From CAIYMF01 sp943329595 (GTDB lineage Bacteria > Actinomycetota > Actinomycetes > S36-B12 > CAIYMF01), in the NCBI GenBank assembly GCA_943329595.2, contig CALQEM020000078.1:1-13780 (forward strand): a DNA stretch of 13,780 nt. The letters are read 5' to 3'. This document shows positions 7,459 to 13,780 of the stretch, piece after piece; within the stretch, counting starts at the first letter, position 1; each line of letters opens with the position of its first letter. The position numbers and the translations under genes are program-made. The notes under the pieces were generated by a model. That model saw only the letters and a list, made by a program, of their open reading frames with translations. It did no database searches and was not told the origin of the DNA.

Positions 7459-7944
7459 TCAGAGGTCTGCCGGCCGAGTCCAGAGGCCGGTCTTGCCACC
7501 GGTCTTCTCGAGCACCAGCACGTCGCAGATGACAGCGGCAGGGTCGACCGCCTTGACCATGTCAATGAGAGCAAGAGCGGCCACTGACACCACGGTGAGC
7601 GCCTCCATCTCGACTCCCGTGCGATCGGCCGTGGTAACGGTCGCAACGATGTTGACCCGGTCGTCGAGCACGGTGAGTTCGATATCGACGCCGTGAATCG
7701 CGATGGGGTGGCAGAGCGGAATCAGGTCAGGAGTTCGCTTTGCCGCCTGAATTCCGGCGATGCGCGCGACCGCGAGGGCATCGCCCTTCGGCACGCCCGC
7801 TCCGCGGAGGAGCCCCACAACCTCGGCTGACACGCGCACATGGCCCGACGCCGTGGCCGTGCGCGTGGTGATCTCCTTGTCGGCAACGTTCACCATGCGC
7901 GCCGCGCCCTGCGCATTGAGGTGCGTGAAGCCCTCGCTGGTCAT
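7459..7944 (-). CDS. moaC: Cyclic pyranopterin monophosphate synthase MoaC
   Basis: MoaC, 161 residues and normal in length, works with MoaA to turn GTP into cyclic pyranopterin monophosphate, the first stable intermediate of molybdenum cofactor. The signature PLCHPI is at 76-81 and GVEMEALT at 110-117. The active-site residues expected from E. coli MoaC (Lys51, Asp128, Lys131) are present here as Lys53 in VPKGDAL, Asp128 and Lys131 in LIDMVKAVDP. The ATG at 7944 overlaps the moeA stop as ATGA and has a strong GGGAGG (7949-7954) 4 nt upstream. The presence of an early-pathway gene beside late-pathway moeA and mog suggests the operon boosts cofactor supply for the CO dehydrogenase. No moaA is visible in this window. 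Confidence 0.95.
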   Translation of the reverse strand: MTSEGFTHLNAQGAARMVNVADKEITTRTATASGHVRVSAEVVGLLRGAGVPKGDALAVARIAGIQAAKRTPDLIPLCHPIAIHGVDIELTVLDDRVNIVATVTTADRTGVEMEALTVVSVAALALIDMVKAVDPAAVICDVLVLEKTGGKTGLWTRPADL

Positions 7945-9188
7945 GGCGCCTCCCGCATCAGGTCGATCACGTCAACCACCTGCCCTGCCTCGATCCGATC
8001 GACGCCCACCGGAATCACGATGAGACAGTCCGACTGCGCCAGGCCGCCCATCATGTGCGACCCCTGTCCGCCCACAGGTCTCACCGTGCGACGTCCGTCG
8101 ACCTCAACGGTGAGAAGAGCCCGCGCGTACTGCCGCTTGTTGGCACTTGAACTCAGTGACTCGGCGCACACCGCGGGCTCGGTAGTCCGCACGATGTCGG
8201 GGTGACCCATCATGAGGCGAATCATCGGCCGCACGAAGAGCTCGAATGAGATGAACGAGCTCACCGGATTTCCGGGCAGCGTGACGATGGGGATTTCGCC
8301 AACCCTGCCGCCTCCCTGCGGCATGCCCGGGTGCATTGCCACCTTCGCGAAGTCGACTGTGCCACTCTCGCGCAGGACCTCCTTCACGGTGTCGTACGCC
8401 CCCATGCTGACTCCGCCGCTGGTAACAATAATGTCGGCGATTGCCGCGGCCGCGGCGAGAGCAACTCGGAATTCGACGCCCTCATCACGCACCAGCGGTG
8501 CGCGCTCGGCCTCGGCCCCAGCTGCGCGTGCGCAGGCCACCAGCATGACACCGTTGCTGTCGCTGATCAGGCCGTGCGTGAGCGGAGTGCCCGGCTCGAC
8601 GAGCTCATCGCCGGTGGAGATCACCACCACGCGAGGACGGCGATACACCGGCGCCGTGGCATTGCCCACCGCCGCGAGTAGCGGCAGCGACCTTTCGGTG
8701 AGTTGCGTTCCGGCGGTGAGCACGACCGCTCCGACCGCGATGTCCTCGCCTGCCCGACGGATGCACGCCCCCACGCTCACCGGCGCTGAGATGGTCACGG
8801 CTCCGACCCCCGCATCGGTGGCCTCAACCGGAATCACAGCGTCGGCACCCGCGGGCATCGGCGCCCCGGTCATGATGCGCAGAGCAGTTCCGGGCACCAC
8901 CTCACTGGCGCTCGCTCCGCCGGCAGCGAGGTCGCCTCTGACCTCAAGAATCACAGGCGTGTCTGCCGAGGCGGCGGCCACATCGGCGGCGATCACGGCA
9001 TAGCCATCCATCGAGCTATTGTCGAAGGGGGGCAGCGGCCACGGTGCCACCACGTCGCGGGCCAGCACCTGGCCCACCGACTCGAGCAGTGGCACCTCGA
9101 TCGCCTCAAGCGGCACGATGCCTCCGAGCAGGAACGCCTGATGCTCGTCCACGGTGCGAAGCCGCTGGGGGATGTGGTCCGATGTCAT
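7941..9188 (-). CDS. moeA: Molybdopterin molybdenumtransferase MoeA
   Basis: MoeA inserts molybdate into adenylylated molybdopterin and releases AMP. From ATG 9188 it has 415 residues, the usual length. Conserved blocks appear in order: NSSMDGYAV with the expected Asp, MTGAPMPAGADAVIPVE, VVISTGDEL, VTSGGVSMGAYD (MoCF core) and TLPGNPVSSFISFELFVRP, followed by the C-terminal beta domain. The start is chosen because AGGG (9197-9200) lies 8 nt upstream and overlaps the stop of the coxE-like gene, while an in-frame start at 9227 would add 13 non-conserved residues inside that gene. The gene overlaps moaC by 4 nt downstream. Confidence 0.94.
   Translation of the reverse strand: MTSDHIPQRLRTVDEHQAFLLGGIVPLEAIEVPLLESVGQVLARDVVAPWPLPPFDNSSMDGYAVIAADVAAASADTPVILEVRGDLAAGGASASEVVPGTALRIMTGAPMPAGADAVIPVEATDAGVGAVTISAPVSVGACIRRAGEDIAVGAVVLTAGTQLTERSLPLLAAVGNATAPVYRRPRVVVISTGDELVEPGTPLTHGLISDSNGVMLVACARAAGAEAERAPLVRDEGVEFRVALAAAAAIADIIVTSGGVSMGAYDTVKEVLRESGTVDFAKVAMHPGMPQGGGRVGEIPIVTLPGNPVSSFISFELFVRPMIRLMMGHPDIVRTTEPAVCAESLSSSANKRQYARALLTVEVDGRRTVRPVGGQGSHMMGGLAQSDCLIVIPVGVDRIEAGQVVDVIDLMREAP
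7949..7954 (-). promoter_or_regulatory. Ribosome binding site of moaC
   Basis: GGGAGG on the minus strand, inside the last codons of moeA, lies 4 nt from the moaC ATG. It is one of the strongest ribosome sites in the window and may let moaC be translated independently of coupling. Confidence 0.65.
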
Positions 9189-9198
9189 GCTCACGACC

Positions 9199-10569
9199 CT
9201 AGAGGCCCAGCCCGCCCTTGCCGGCAAGCACCTGACTCTTCTGGGCGTAGGCGTCCTCGAGAGCAGGAGAAGTCAGCAGCACAGGACGCGACATCGGCGG
9301 CCTTCGCCGGCCATCATCGGCAGCTGACCTGACCGCCTGCATCACCTCTTCGAGTGCACGCAGGGAGTGGCCGCTCACGAAGGTGTCGATGAAGGGCATC
9401 GCCGCGGCCATCCCGCCCACCGTGGGCTGGTAGCCGGTGGCCACCTTGCGTGGGTTGACCCACACGATGTGAAAGGCCAGCCTCGACAGTTGCTCCATGG
9501 CGCGAGCCACGAGTTCTGGATCTTCGATCTCCCACCCGTCGGACACGATGACGATTACCGACCCACGGGCCAGCCCGCGCCGTCCGTGCTCATCGATGAA
9601 GGTCTTGAGGGCCTGTCCGATGCGAGTGCCTCCCGACCAGTCGGGCGCCGCCTCGGCAGCCTTGCGATAGGCGACGTCGGGATGCGTGATGCGCAACTGA
9701 CGGGTCAGCCGGGTCAGGCGTGTGGCGAACACGAAGGCCTCAGAATTGAGGGCCCGCACCGCACCTCGCATCAGGTGCAGGTACACGCGCGCGTACGGCT
9801 CCATCGACCCGCTCACGTCGGCGATGAGTACCACCCGTCGCGGTCGCGGCGTGGCCCGCCGATGGATGCGCTTCACCGGATCGCCCGCGGTGCGGTGCGA
9901 CTCGCGCAGGGTTGCACGCACATCGAGAGTGGTGCCTCGCTGGTGTCGTCGCTGACGGCGGCCAGCTCGCATCGGCGGCACGAGGGGCAACCGTTCCACG
10001 AGCGCGTTGAGCAGGGCCAGTTCGTCGGCAGAGCAGTCGGCGAAGTTCTTGCTGCCGAGCCGCTCTTCGACGCTCACCGCAGCGAGGATCGACTCCTCGT
10101 CGTCGCCATCGGGCTCGCCGTCGCCGGGAAGTCCGCTCGAGCCTGACGGTCTCGACTCCTCCGTGCCCTCGCGCTCGCCCTCACCCGGCGACTTCTCCTC
10201 AGCCGGGAGCATCGAGGGCGGCGGCGGAACGTTGGGGTCGCCGCGAAAGTCGGCCATGTCGAGGATTCCGCGGAAGACCTGACCGAACACCCGGTCGAAG
10301 ACCTCGATCTGATCGTGACTGCTGAGCAGGGTGACCCGACCCAGGTGGGCTAATTCGGCCAGGGTCTGCGGTTGCGACAGCACGACCGTCTCGGCGAAGC
10401 GAGCGCTGCGCTCGGGGGTGACAGGAACACCGGCCGCGTGCAGAAGATGCCCAAAGGCTGCGATGACCGCGGCGAGGTCGAGTTCGTCGAGGCGTAGAAC
10501 GGGCACGTGGTCGGGCTCGGCGCCCGCGAACTGGAGCCGCCAGTTGACCTGCCTGCCCTGCTCAGCCAT
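9199..10569 (-). CDS. coxE: CoxE-type von Willebrand factor A domain protein
   Basis: From ATG 10569 this is a 456-residue protein. Residues about 30-110 are helical and resemble the N-terminus of CoxE-like proteins (HLLHAAGVPVTPER). Residues about 112-160 are a Pro/Gly/Glu/Asp/Ser-rich linker. The C-terminal VWA domain (about 245-410) keeps a full metal-ion-dependent adhesion site: DVSGSM (251-256), Thr315 in SGGTRIG and Asp344 in VSDGWE. VWA proteins paired with MoxR-type ATPases work as metal-centre assembly chaperones; in Oligotropha carboxidovorans CoxE is linked to copper delivery to the CO dehydrogenase active site. The start overlaps the ATPase gene by 8 nt. An ATG at 10614 would add 15 residues and a 53-nt overlap; I prefer 10569 but no strong ribosome site decides it. 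No signal peptide is visible. Confidence 0.88.
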   Translation of the reverse strand: MAEQGRQVNWRLQFAGAEPDHVPVLRLDELDLAAVIAAFGHLLHAAGVPVTPERSARFAETVVLSQPQTLAELAHLGRVTLLSSHDQIEVFDRVFGQVFRGILDMADFRGDPNVPPPPSMLPAEEKSPGEGEREGTEESRPSGSSGLPGDGEPDGDDEESILAAVSVEERLGSKNFADCSADELALLNALVERLPLVPPMRAGRRQRRHQRGTTLDVRATLRESHRTAGDPVKRIHRRATPRPRRVVLIADVSGSMEPYARVYLHLMRGAVRALNSEAFVFATRLTRLTRQLRITHPDVAYRKAAEAAPDWSGGTRIGQALKTFIDEHGRRGLARGSVIVIVSDGWEIEDPELVARAMEQLSRLAFHIVWVNPRKVATGYQPTVGGMAAAMPFIDTFVSGHSLRALEEVMQAVRSAADDGRRRPPMSRPVLLTSPALEDAYAQKSQVLAGKGGLGL

Positions 10570-11455
10570 GGACGCCGCTGGCCACCCACCCGAGGCCCTC
10601 GGCCCGCGCGACATCGTGGTCCTCGCGGTACTTCAGCACCGATCCGAGCGTCTGCTCGACCGCCGCCTCATCGAGCGTGGCCAGACCCATGAGAGCTGCC
10701 GCGTGCACCCAGTCGATCGCCTCGGCCACACCCGGCGGCTTCTGAATGTCGAGCGACCGAAGGCGCTGCACCGCCGTGGCCACCTGATCGGCAAGCCCGT
10801 GGGAAGCCTCAGGCACGCGGGCTCGCACGATGGCGGTGGCCTGCGCTAGCGGGGGGTAGTCGATCCAGTGGTAGAGGCAGCGGCGCTTGAGGGCATCGTG
10901 CAGGTCGCGCGTGCGGTTGGAGGTGAGGATCACGATCGGCGGATAGGTGGCGGTGAGCGTTCCGATCTCCGGAATCGTGACCGACGACTCGGCAAGGAGT
11001 TCGAAGAGAAAAGCCTCGAATTCCTCGTCGGCGCGATCGACCTCGTCGATGAGCAGCACTGCCGGGCGCGGCCCTGGGTGCTCGAGCGCGGCAAGCAGCG
11101 GACGACGGATGAGATAGTCGGGCCCGAAGAGCGACTCCTCGGCCAGCTCACCGCCCCGCGCCTCAGCCACCCGGATACCCAGCAGCTGTCGCGGGTAGTT
11201 CCATTCGTAGAGGGCTTCGGAGGCGTCGATTCCCTCGAAGCACTGAAGTCGAATCAGCGGGGTATCGAGAAGTTGCGCGAGCGACTTCGCGGCCTGCGTC
11301 TTACCCACCCCCGCCTCACCCTCGAGGAGGAGTGGCTGCGGAAGGCGTACCGCGCAGAAGAGGGCGGTGGAGAGCCCCGGGTCAGCAAGGTATCCGGCTT
11401 CGGCAAGCTTCGCGGTGAGCGTCGCCGTGTCAGGGATGAGGTCGGCGAGACTCAC
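10562..11455 (-). CDS. coxD: MoxR/CoxD-type AAA+ ATPase
   Basis: From GTG 11455 the protein has 297 residues. Walker A is GEAGVGKT (46-53), Walker B is VLLIDEVD (133-140), sensor 1 is the Asn of ILTSN (176-180), and the likely arginine finger region is ALKRRC (188-193). The order and spacing fit the MoxR branch of AAA+ ATPases. CoxD of O. carboxidovorans belongs to this group and is needed for maturing the molybdenum-copper cluster, chiefly its sulfuration step. The GTG overlaps the stop of the XdhC-like gene as GTGA; an in-frame ATG at 11581 lies inside that gene and adds unrelated residues. It is followed by its usual VWA partner. An XDH-cluster ATPase of the same family would look alike; the CoxL motif next door supports CoxD. 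Confidence 0.91.
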   Translation of the reverse strand: MSLADLIPDTATLTAKLAEAGYLADPGLSTALFCAVRLPQPLLLEGEAGVGKTQAAKSLAQLLDTPLIRLQCFEGIDASEALYEWNYPRQLLGIRVAEARGGELAEESLFGPDYLIRRPLLAALEHPGPRPAVLLIDEVDRADEEFEAFLFELLAESSVTIPEIGTLTATYPPIVILTSNRTRDLHDALKRRCLYHWIDYPPLAQATAIVRARVPEASHGLADQVATAVQRLRSLDIQKPPGVAEAIDWVHAAALMGLATLDEAAVEQTLGSVLKYREDHDVARAEGLGWVASGVHG

Positions 11456-12360
11456 GACCGCGGGTACTTCTCGGGACTCTTGAGGAATTCGCGGCGACAG
11501 CCGGGGCAGCAGAAGAGGATGCGCTCTCCCATGAACTCGGCCGCGAGAGCATCGGGAGAGTCGGTGACGGTCATGCCGCACACGGGGTCGATACCGGTCA
11601 CCACCATCGTGGTCTCCGCGGTATCCGTGCCAGCCGGGGCCTGCAACGCAGGGCGCGGTGCCGAGGGACGTTCGGCGATGATCTGCGCGAATACGGTGAG
11701 AGCAATCTCGGCGGGCGTGCGCGCGCCAATGTTGAGCCCGGCGGGGGTGTGAATCAGCGCACGCTCAGCGTCGGAGAGTTCAAGCGAGCCCACTACCGCT
11801 GCACCGCGCTTGGGGCTCGCGATCAGGCCCACGTACGGAACGCCGGCGCGCACAGCCGCCACTAGGGCTGCTTCCTCACCCTTGCCGTGCGAGGCGGCGA
11901 TGACCGCGTCGGCCGAGGCGAGGTTAACCTCGTTGAGAAGGCGCACCTCGTATCCGAGCGCAGCACCCACGACAACCATCGCCTGTGCGATGGGACTGTC
12001 GCCCAGCACGCCCACAAGAGGAGTGGGCAGCACTGGCTCAAGGAAGATCTCGAGGGTTCCCCCTGACAGGCAAGGGTTGTGAACCGTGGTCTTTCCGGGC
12101 TGGTCGGCCTCAGGGTTGGGCGCGATGCGCAACAGCATTGAGTCGCCCGACGCCAGCAGCGACAAGCTCTGGCTGCGCACCGTCGACTCGGCGCACTGGC
12201 CGCCGACGAATCCGTCGATCGTGCCATCGGCGAGCACGAGTGCCTCGTCGCCTGGCTTGGCCGACGTGGGGCGCTCGGCAAGAACGACGCGGGCATGCAC
12301 GAACGGGACGCGACGCGTACGAAGCGCCTCGGCCCGTTCGTGCAGTGCCACCAACGTCAT
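11452..12360 (-). CDS. coxF: XdhC/CoxF-family molybdenum hydroxylase maturation protein with C-terminal YHS metal-binding domain
   Basis: Residues 1-110 form the XdhC-CoxI N-terminal domain (SAKPGDEALVLADG, GFVGGQCAEST with Cys56, HNPCLSGGTLEIFLEP with Cys97). Residues about 115-235 are the Rossmann-type domain (VGVLGDSPIAQA, ASHGKGEEAALVAAV, LIASPKRGAA, and PAGLNIGARTPAEIAL). XdhC proteins bind molybdenum cofactor and help insert its sulfurated form into the hydroxylase. After a short Pro/Ala linker comes a YHS-like domain (about 256-302): DPVCGMTV with Cys261, then FCCPGC with Cys284, Cys285 and Cys288, then EFLKSPEKY. YHS domains are common on copper-handling proteins, so this tail could carry Cu(I) to the active site; that is inference. 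The ATG is 5 bp from the coxL stop. The name coxF rests on domain type and operon setting. Confidence 0.87.
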   Translation of the reverse strand: MTLVALHERAEALRTRRVPFVHARVVLAERPTSAKPGDEALVLADGTIDGFVGGQCAESTVRSQSLSLLASGDSMLLRIAPNPEADQPGKTTVHNPCLSGGTLEIFLEPVLPTPLVGVLGDSPIAQAMVVVGAALGYEVRLLNEVNLASADAVIAASHGKGEEAALVAAVRAGVPYVGLIASPKRGAAVVGSLELSDAERALIHTPAGLNIGARTPAEIALTVFAQIIAERPSAPRPALQAPAGTDTAETTMVVTGIDPVCGMTVTDSPDALAAEFMGERILFCCPGCRREFLKSPEKYPRS

Positions 12361-12364
12361 GTCT

Positions 12365-13780
12365 TTACTCTACGGCCATGTCCGTACGAATCGGCCGGCC
12401 CTGAATGGCACGCCACACGTTCGCCGGGGTGAGCGGCATGTCGGCGTGACGCACTCCGAACGGGCTGATTGCGTCGATGACCGCGTTAACGACCGCGGCG
12501 GGAGAGCCCACCGTGGCCGACTCGCCCACGCCCTTGGCCCCAATGGGGTGGTGGGGCGACGGCGTGACCGTCTCGCCAAGCTCGTAGTCAGGGCACTCCA
12601 TCGCCGTGGGCAGGAGGTAGTCCATGAACGAGCCGCCGAGGCAGTTGCCATCTTCATCGAACGCGATGAGCTCCATGAGCGCCATTCCGATGCCGTCGGC
12701 GAGGCCTCCGTGCACCTGACCCTCGACAACCATCGGGTTAATACGAACGCCGCAGTCGTCAACCGCGATGAAGCGGCGCACCTTGACCTGTCCGGTGCCC
12801 GGGTCGACGTCGACGACGCAGATGTAGCAGCCGTAGGGGTAGGTGAGGTTCGGCGGGTTGTAGACAGCGGTGGCGTCGAGGTGACCCTCAACCCCCTCGG
12901 GCAGCTCAAGTGAGCTGTGCGACAGCAGGGCGATCTCCTGGATCGTCTTGCCACGCTCTCTATCACCCTTCACATACCAGCGGCCGAGCTCCCACTCGAG
13001 GTCGTCGGGAGCGCACTCGAGCGCCGCCGCAGCCACGATGCGAGCACGCTCGCGAACCTTGCGCGACACGACCGAAGCCGCCGCGCCTGACACAGGAGTC
13101 GAGCGCGAGCCGTAGGTGCCGAGGCCAAACGGGGTGTTGTCGGTGTCGCCGTGCACCACCTCGATGTCCTCGGGCGGAATGCCCAGCTCATGGCTCACGA
13201 TCTGCGCGAACGTGGTCTCGTGGGCCTGGCCCTGAGACTGCACTGACAGGCGGAGCACCGCCTTGCCGGTGGGGTGAACGCGCAACTCGATGCCGTCGGC
13301 CATGCCCAGACCCAGAATGTCCATGGTCTTGCGCGGGCCGGCGCCGACACCCTCGGTGAAGAACGAGATGCCGATTCCCATGTACTCGCCCTTGGCACGC
13401 TTCTCAGCCTGCTCGCGGCGGAGCTCGTCGTAGCCAGCGATCTCCATGGCGACGCGCATGGTCTTCTCGTACTCGCCCGAGTCGTACTCCCAGCCGGTGG
13501 GCGACATGTACGGGAACTGCTCGGGACGCAGCAGGTTCTTGAGTCGAAGCTCGGCCGGGTCCATCTGAAGCTCGGCGGCGAGGCAGTCGACCACCCGCTC
13601 GATGACGTACGCGGCCTCCGTGATGCGGAAGGAGCACGCGTAAGCAACGCCACCGGGAGCCTTGTTGGTGTAGACCGGGGTGACCTTGCAGTGCGCGGCC
13701 GGGTAGTCGTACGAGCCCGAGAAGATGTGGAAGAAGCCAGCCGGGTAGTTGGTCGGCTGGGCCACACCGTTGAACGCGCC
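12365..13780 (-). CDS. coxL: Form I aerobic CO dehydrogenase large (molybdenum) subunit, 5' partial
   Basis: The frame runs off the right edge, leaving the C-terminal ~471 residues of a protein usually near 800. The loop AYACSFR (13625-13645) matches AYxCSFR of form I CoxL; its Cys (codon 13634-13636) corresponds to the residue that holds copper in the Cu-S-Mo centre. Xanthine dehydrogenases and form II proteins lack this Cys. Other family features are HYPAG-like TNYPAGFF, SQGQAHETTFAQIV, GDTDNTPFGLGTYGSRSTP and GAKGVGES with the active-site Glu (codon 12521-12523). The enzyme oxidises CO with water to CO2, passing electrons to the FAD and Fe-S subunits CoxM and CoxS, which should lie upstream, outside the window. 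One small departure is QGQA where many homologues read QGQG beside the pterin. It is the first visible gene of the operon; its promoter is not seen. Confidence 0.93.
   Translation of the reverse strand, partial: GAFNGVAQPTNYPAGFFHIFSGSYDYPAAHCKVTPVYTNKAPGGVAYACSFRITEAAYVIERVVDCLAAELQMDPAELRLKNLLRPEQFPYMSPTGWEYDSGEYEKTMRVAMEIAGYDELRREQAEKRAKGEYMGIGISFFTEGVGAGPRKTMDILGLGMADGIELRVHPTGKAVLRLSVQSQGQAHETTFAQIVSHELGIPPEDIEVVHGDTDNTPFGLGTYGSRSTPVSGAAASVVSRKVRERARIVAAAALECAPDDLEWELGRWYVKGDRERGKTIQEIALLSHSSLELPEGVEGHLDATAVYNPPNLTYPYGCYICVVDVDPGTGQVKVRRFIAVDDCGVRINPMVVEGQVHGGLADGIGMALMELIAFDEDGNCLGGSFMDYLLPTAMECPDYELGETVTPSPHHPIGAKGVGESATVGSPAAVVNAVIDAISPFGVRHADMPLTPANVWRAIQGRPIRTDMAVE

Noticed and set aside
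11456..11581. Upstream extension of the AAA+ ATPase to ATG 11581
   Set aside because: The added 42 residues are Arg/Ser/Pro-rich and out of frame with the YHS-coding end of the XdhC gene. The GTG at 11455 overlapping its stop is the natural start.
12365..13780. Annotation of the large subunit as xanthine dehydrogenase
   Set aside because: AYACSFR, GTYGSRSTP and the CoxD/CoxE neighbours fit form I CO dehydrogenase; xanthine dehydrogenases lack this Cys loop.
1..13780. tRNA or rRNA genes, CRISPR array, riboswitch, toxin-antitoxin or phage genes
   Set aside because: I scanned both strands by eye. Coding is nearly continuous with recognisable metabolic genes, and no repeat array or RNA gene pattern was seen.

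Overview
The window is high-GC bacterial DNA, densely coded, with short or overlapping gene junctions and frequent GTG starts. An aerobic actinobacterium (Actinomycetota) is the best guess. This rests on style and gene content only; no rRNA or other marker gene is present.

Two convergent operons face each other, with one insertion sequence between them. The plus-strand operon (1-5359) holds the 3' part of an FAD oxidoreductase fused to a GcvT-like folate domain (dimethylglycine or sarcosine dehydrogenase type). It is followed by both electron-transfer flavoprotein subunits (etfB, etfA) and formate-tetrahydrofolate ligase (fhs). This forms a coherent methylamine module: N-methyl groups are oxidised, electrons go to ETF, and the one-carbon unit goes to tetrahydrofolate.

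The minus-strand operon (read from 13780 down to 6966) starts with the C-terminal part of a molybdenum hydroxylase large subunit. It carries the motif AYACSFR, which fits the AYxCSFR signature of form I (true, Cu-Mo) aerobic CO dehydrogenase, CoxL. Next come an XdhC/CoxF-type maturation protein with a C-terminal Cys-rich YHS domain, a MoxR/CoxD AAA+ ATPase, a CoxE-type von Willebrand A protein, and three molybdenum cofactor genes, moeA, moaC and a mog/moaB homologue. All seven are tightly spaced or overlapping, so the operon appears to carry enzyme, active-site assembly factors and late cofactor synthesis together.

Between the operons, at 5388-6958, lies an IS3-family element with a perfect 19-bp terminal inverted repeat, orfA, orfB and an intact D-D-(35)-E catalytic triad. 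Its orfA/orfB junction has a well-formed -1 frameshift signal: a G GGA AAA heptamer, a 5-nt spacer and a perfect 11-bp hairpin. The element begins 28 bp after the fhs stop and ends 7 bp from the mog stop, so neither operon's coding sequence is broken. I see no clear target-site duplication.

No tRNA, rRNA, CRISPR array or riboswitch was recognised. No gap without a gene exceeds 300 bases. The promoters of both operons lie outside the window.
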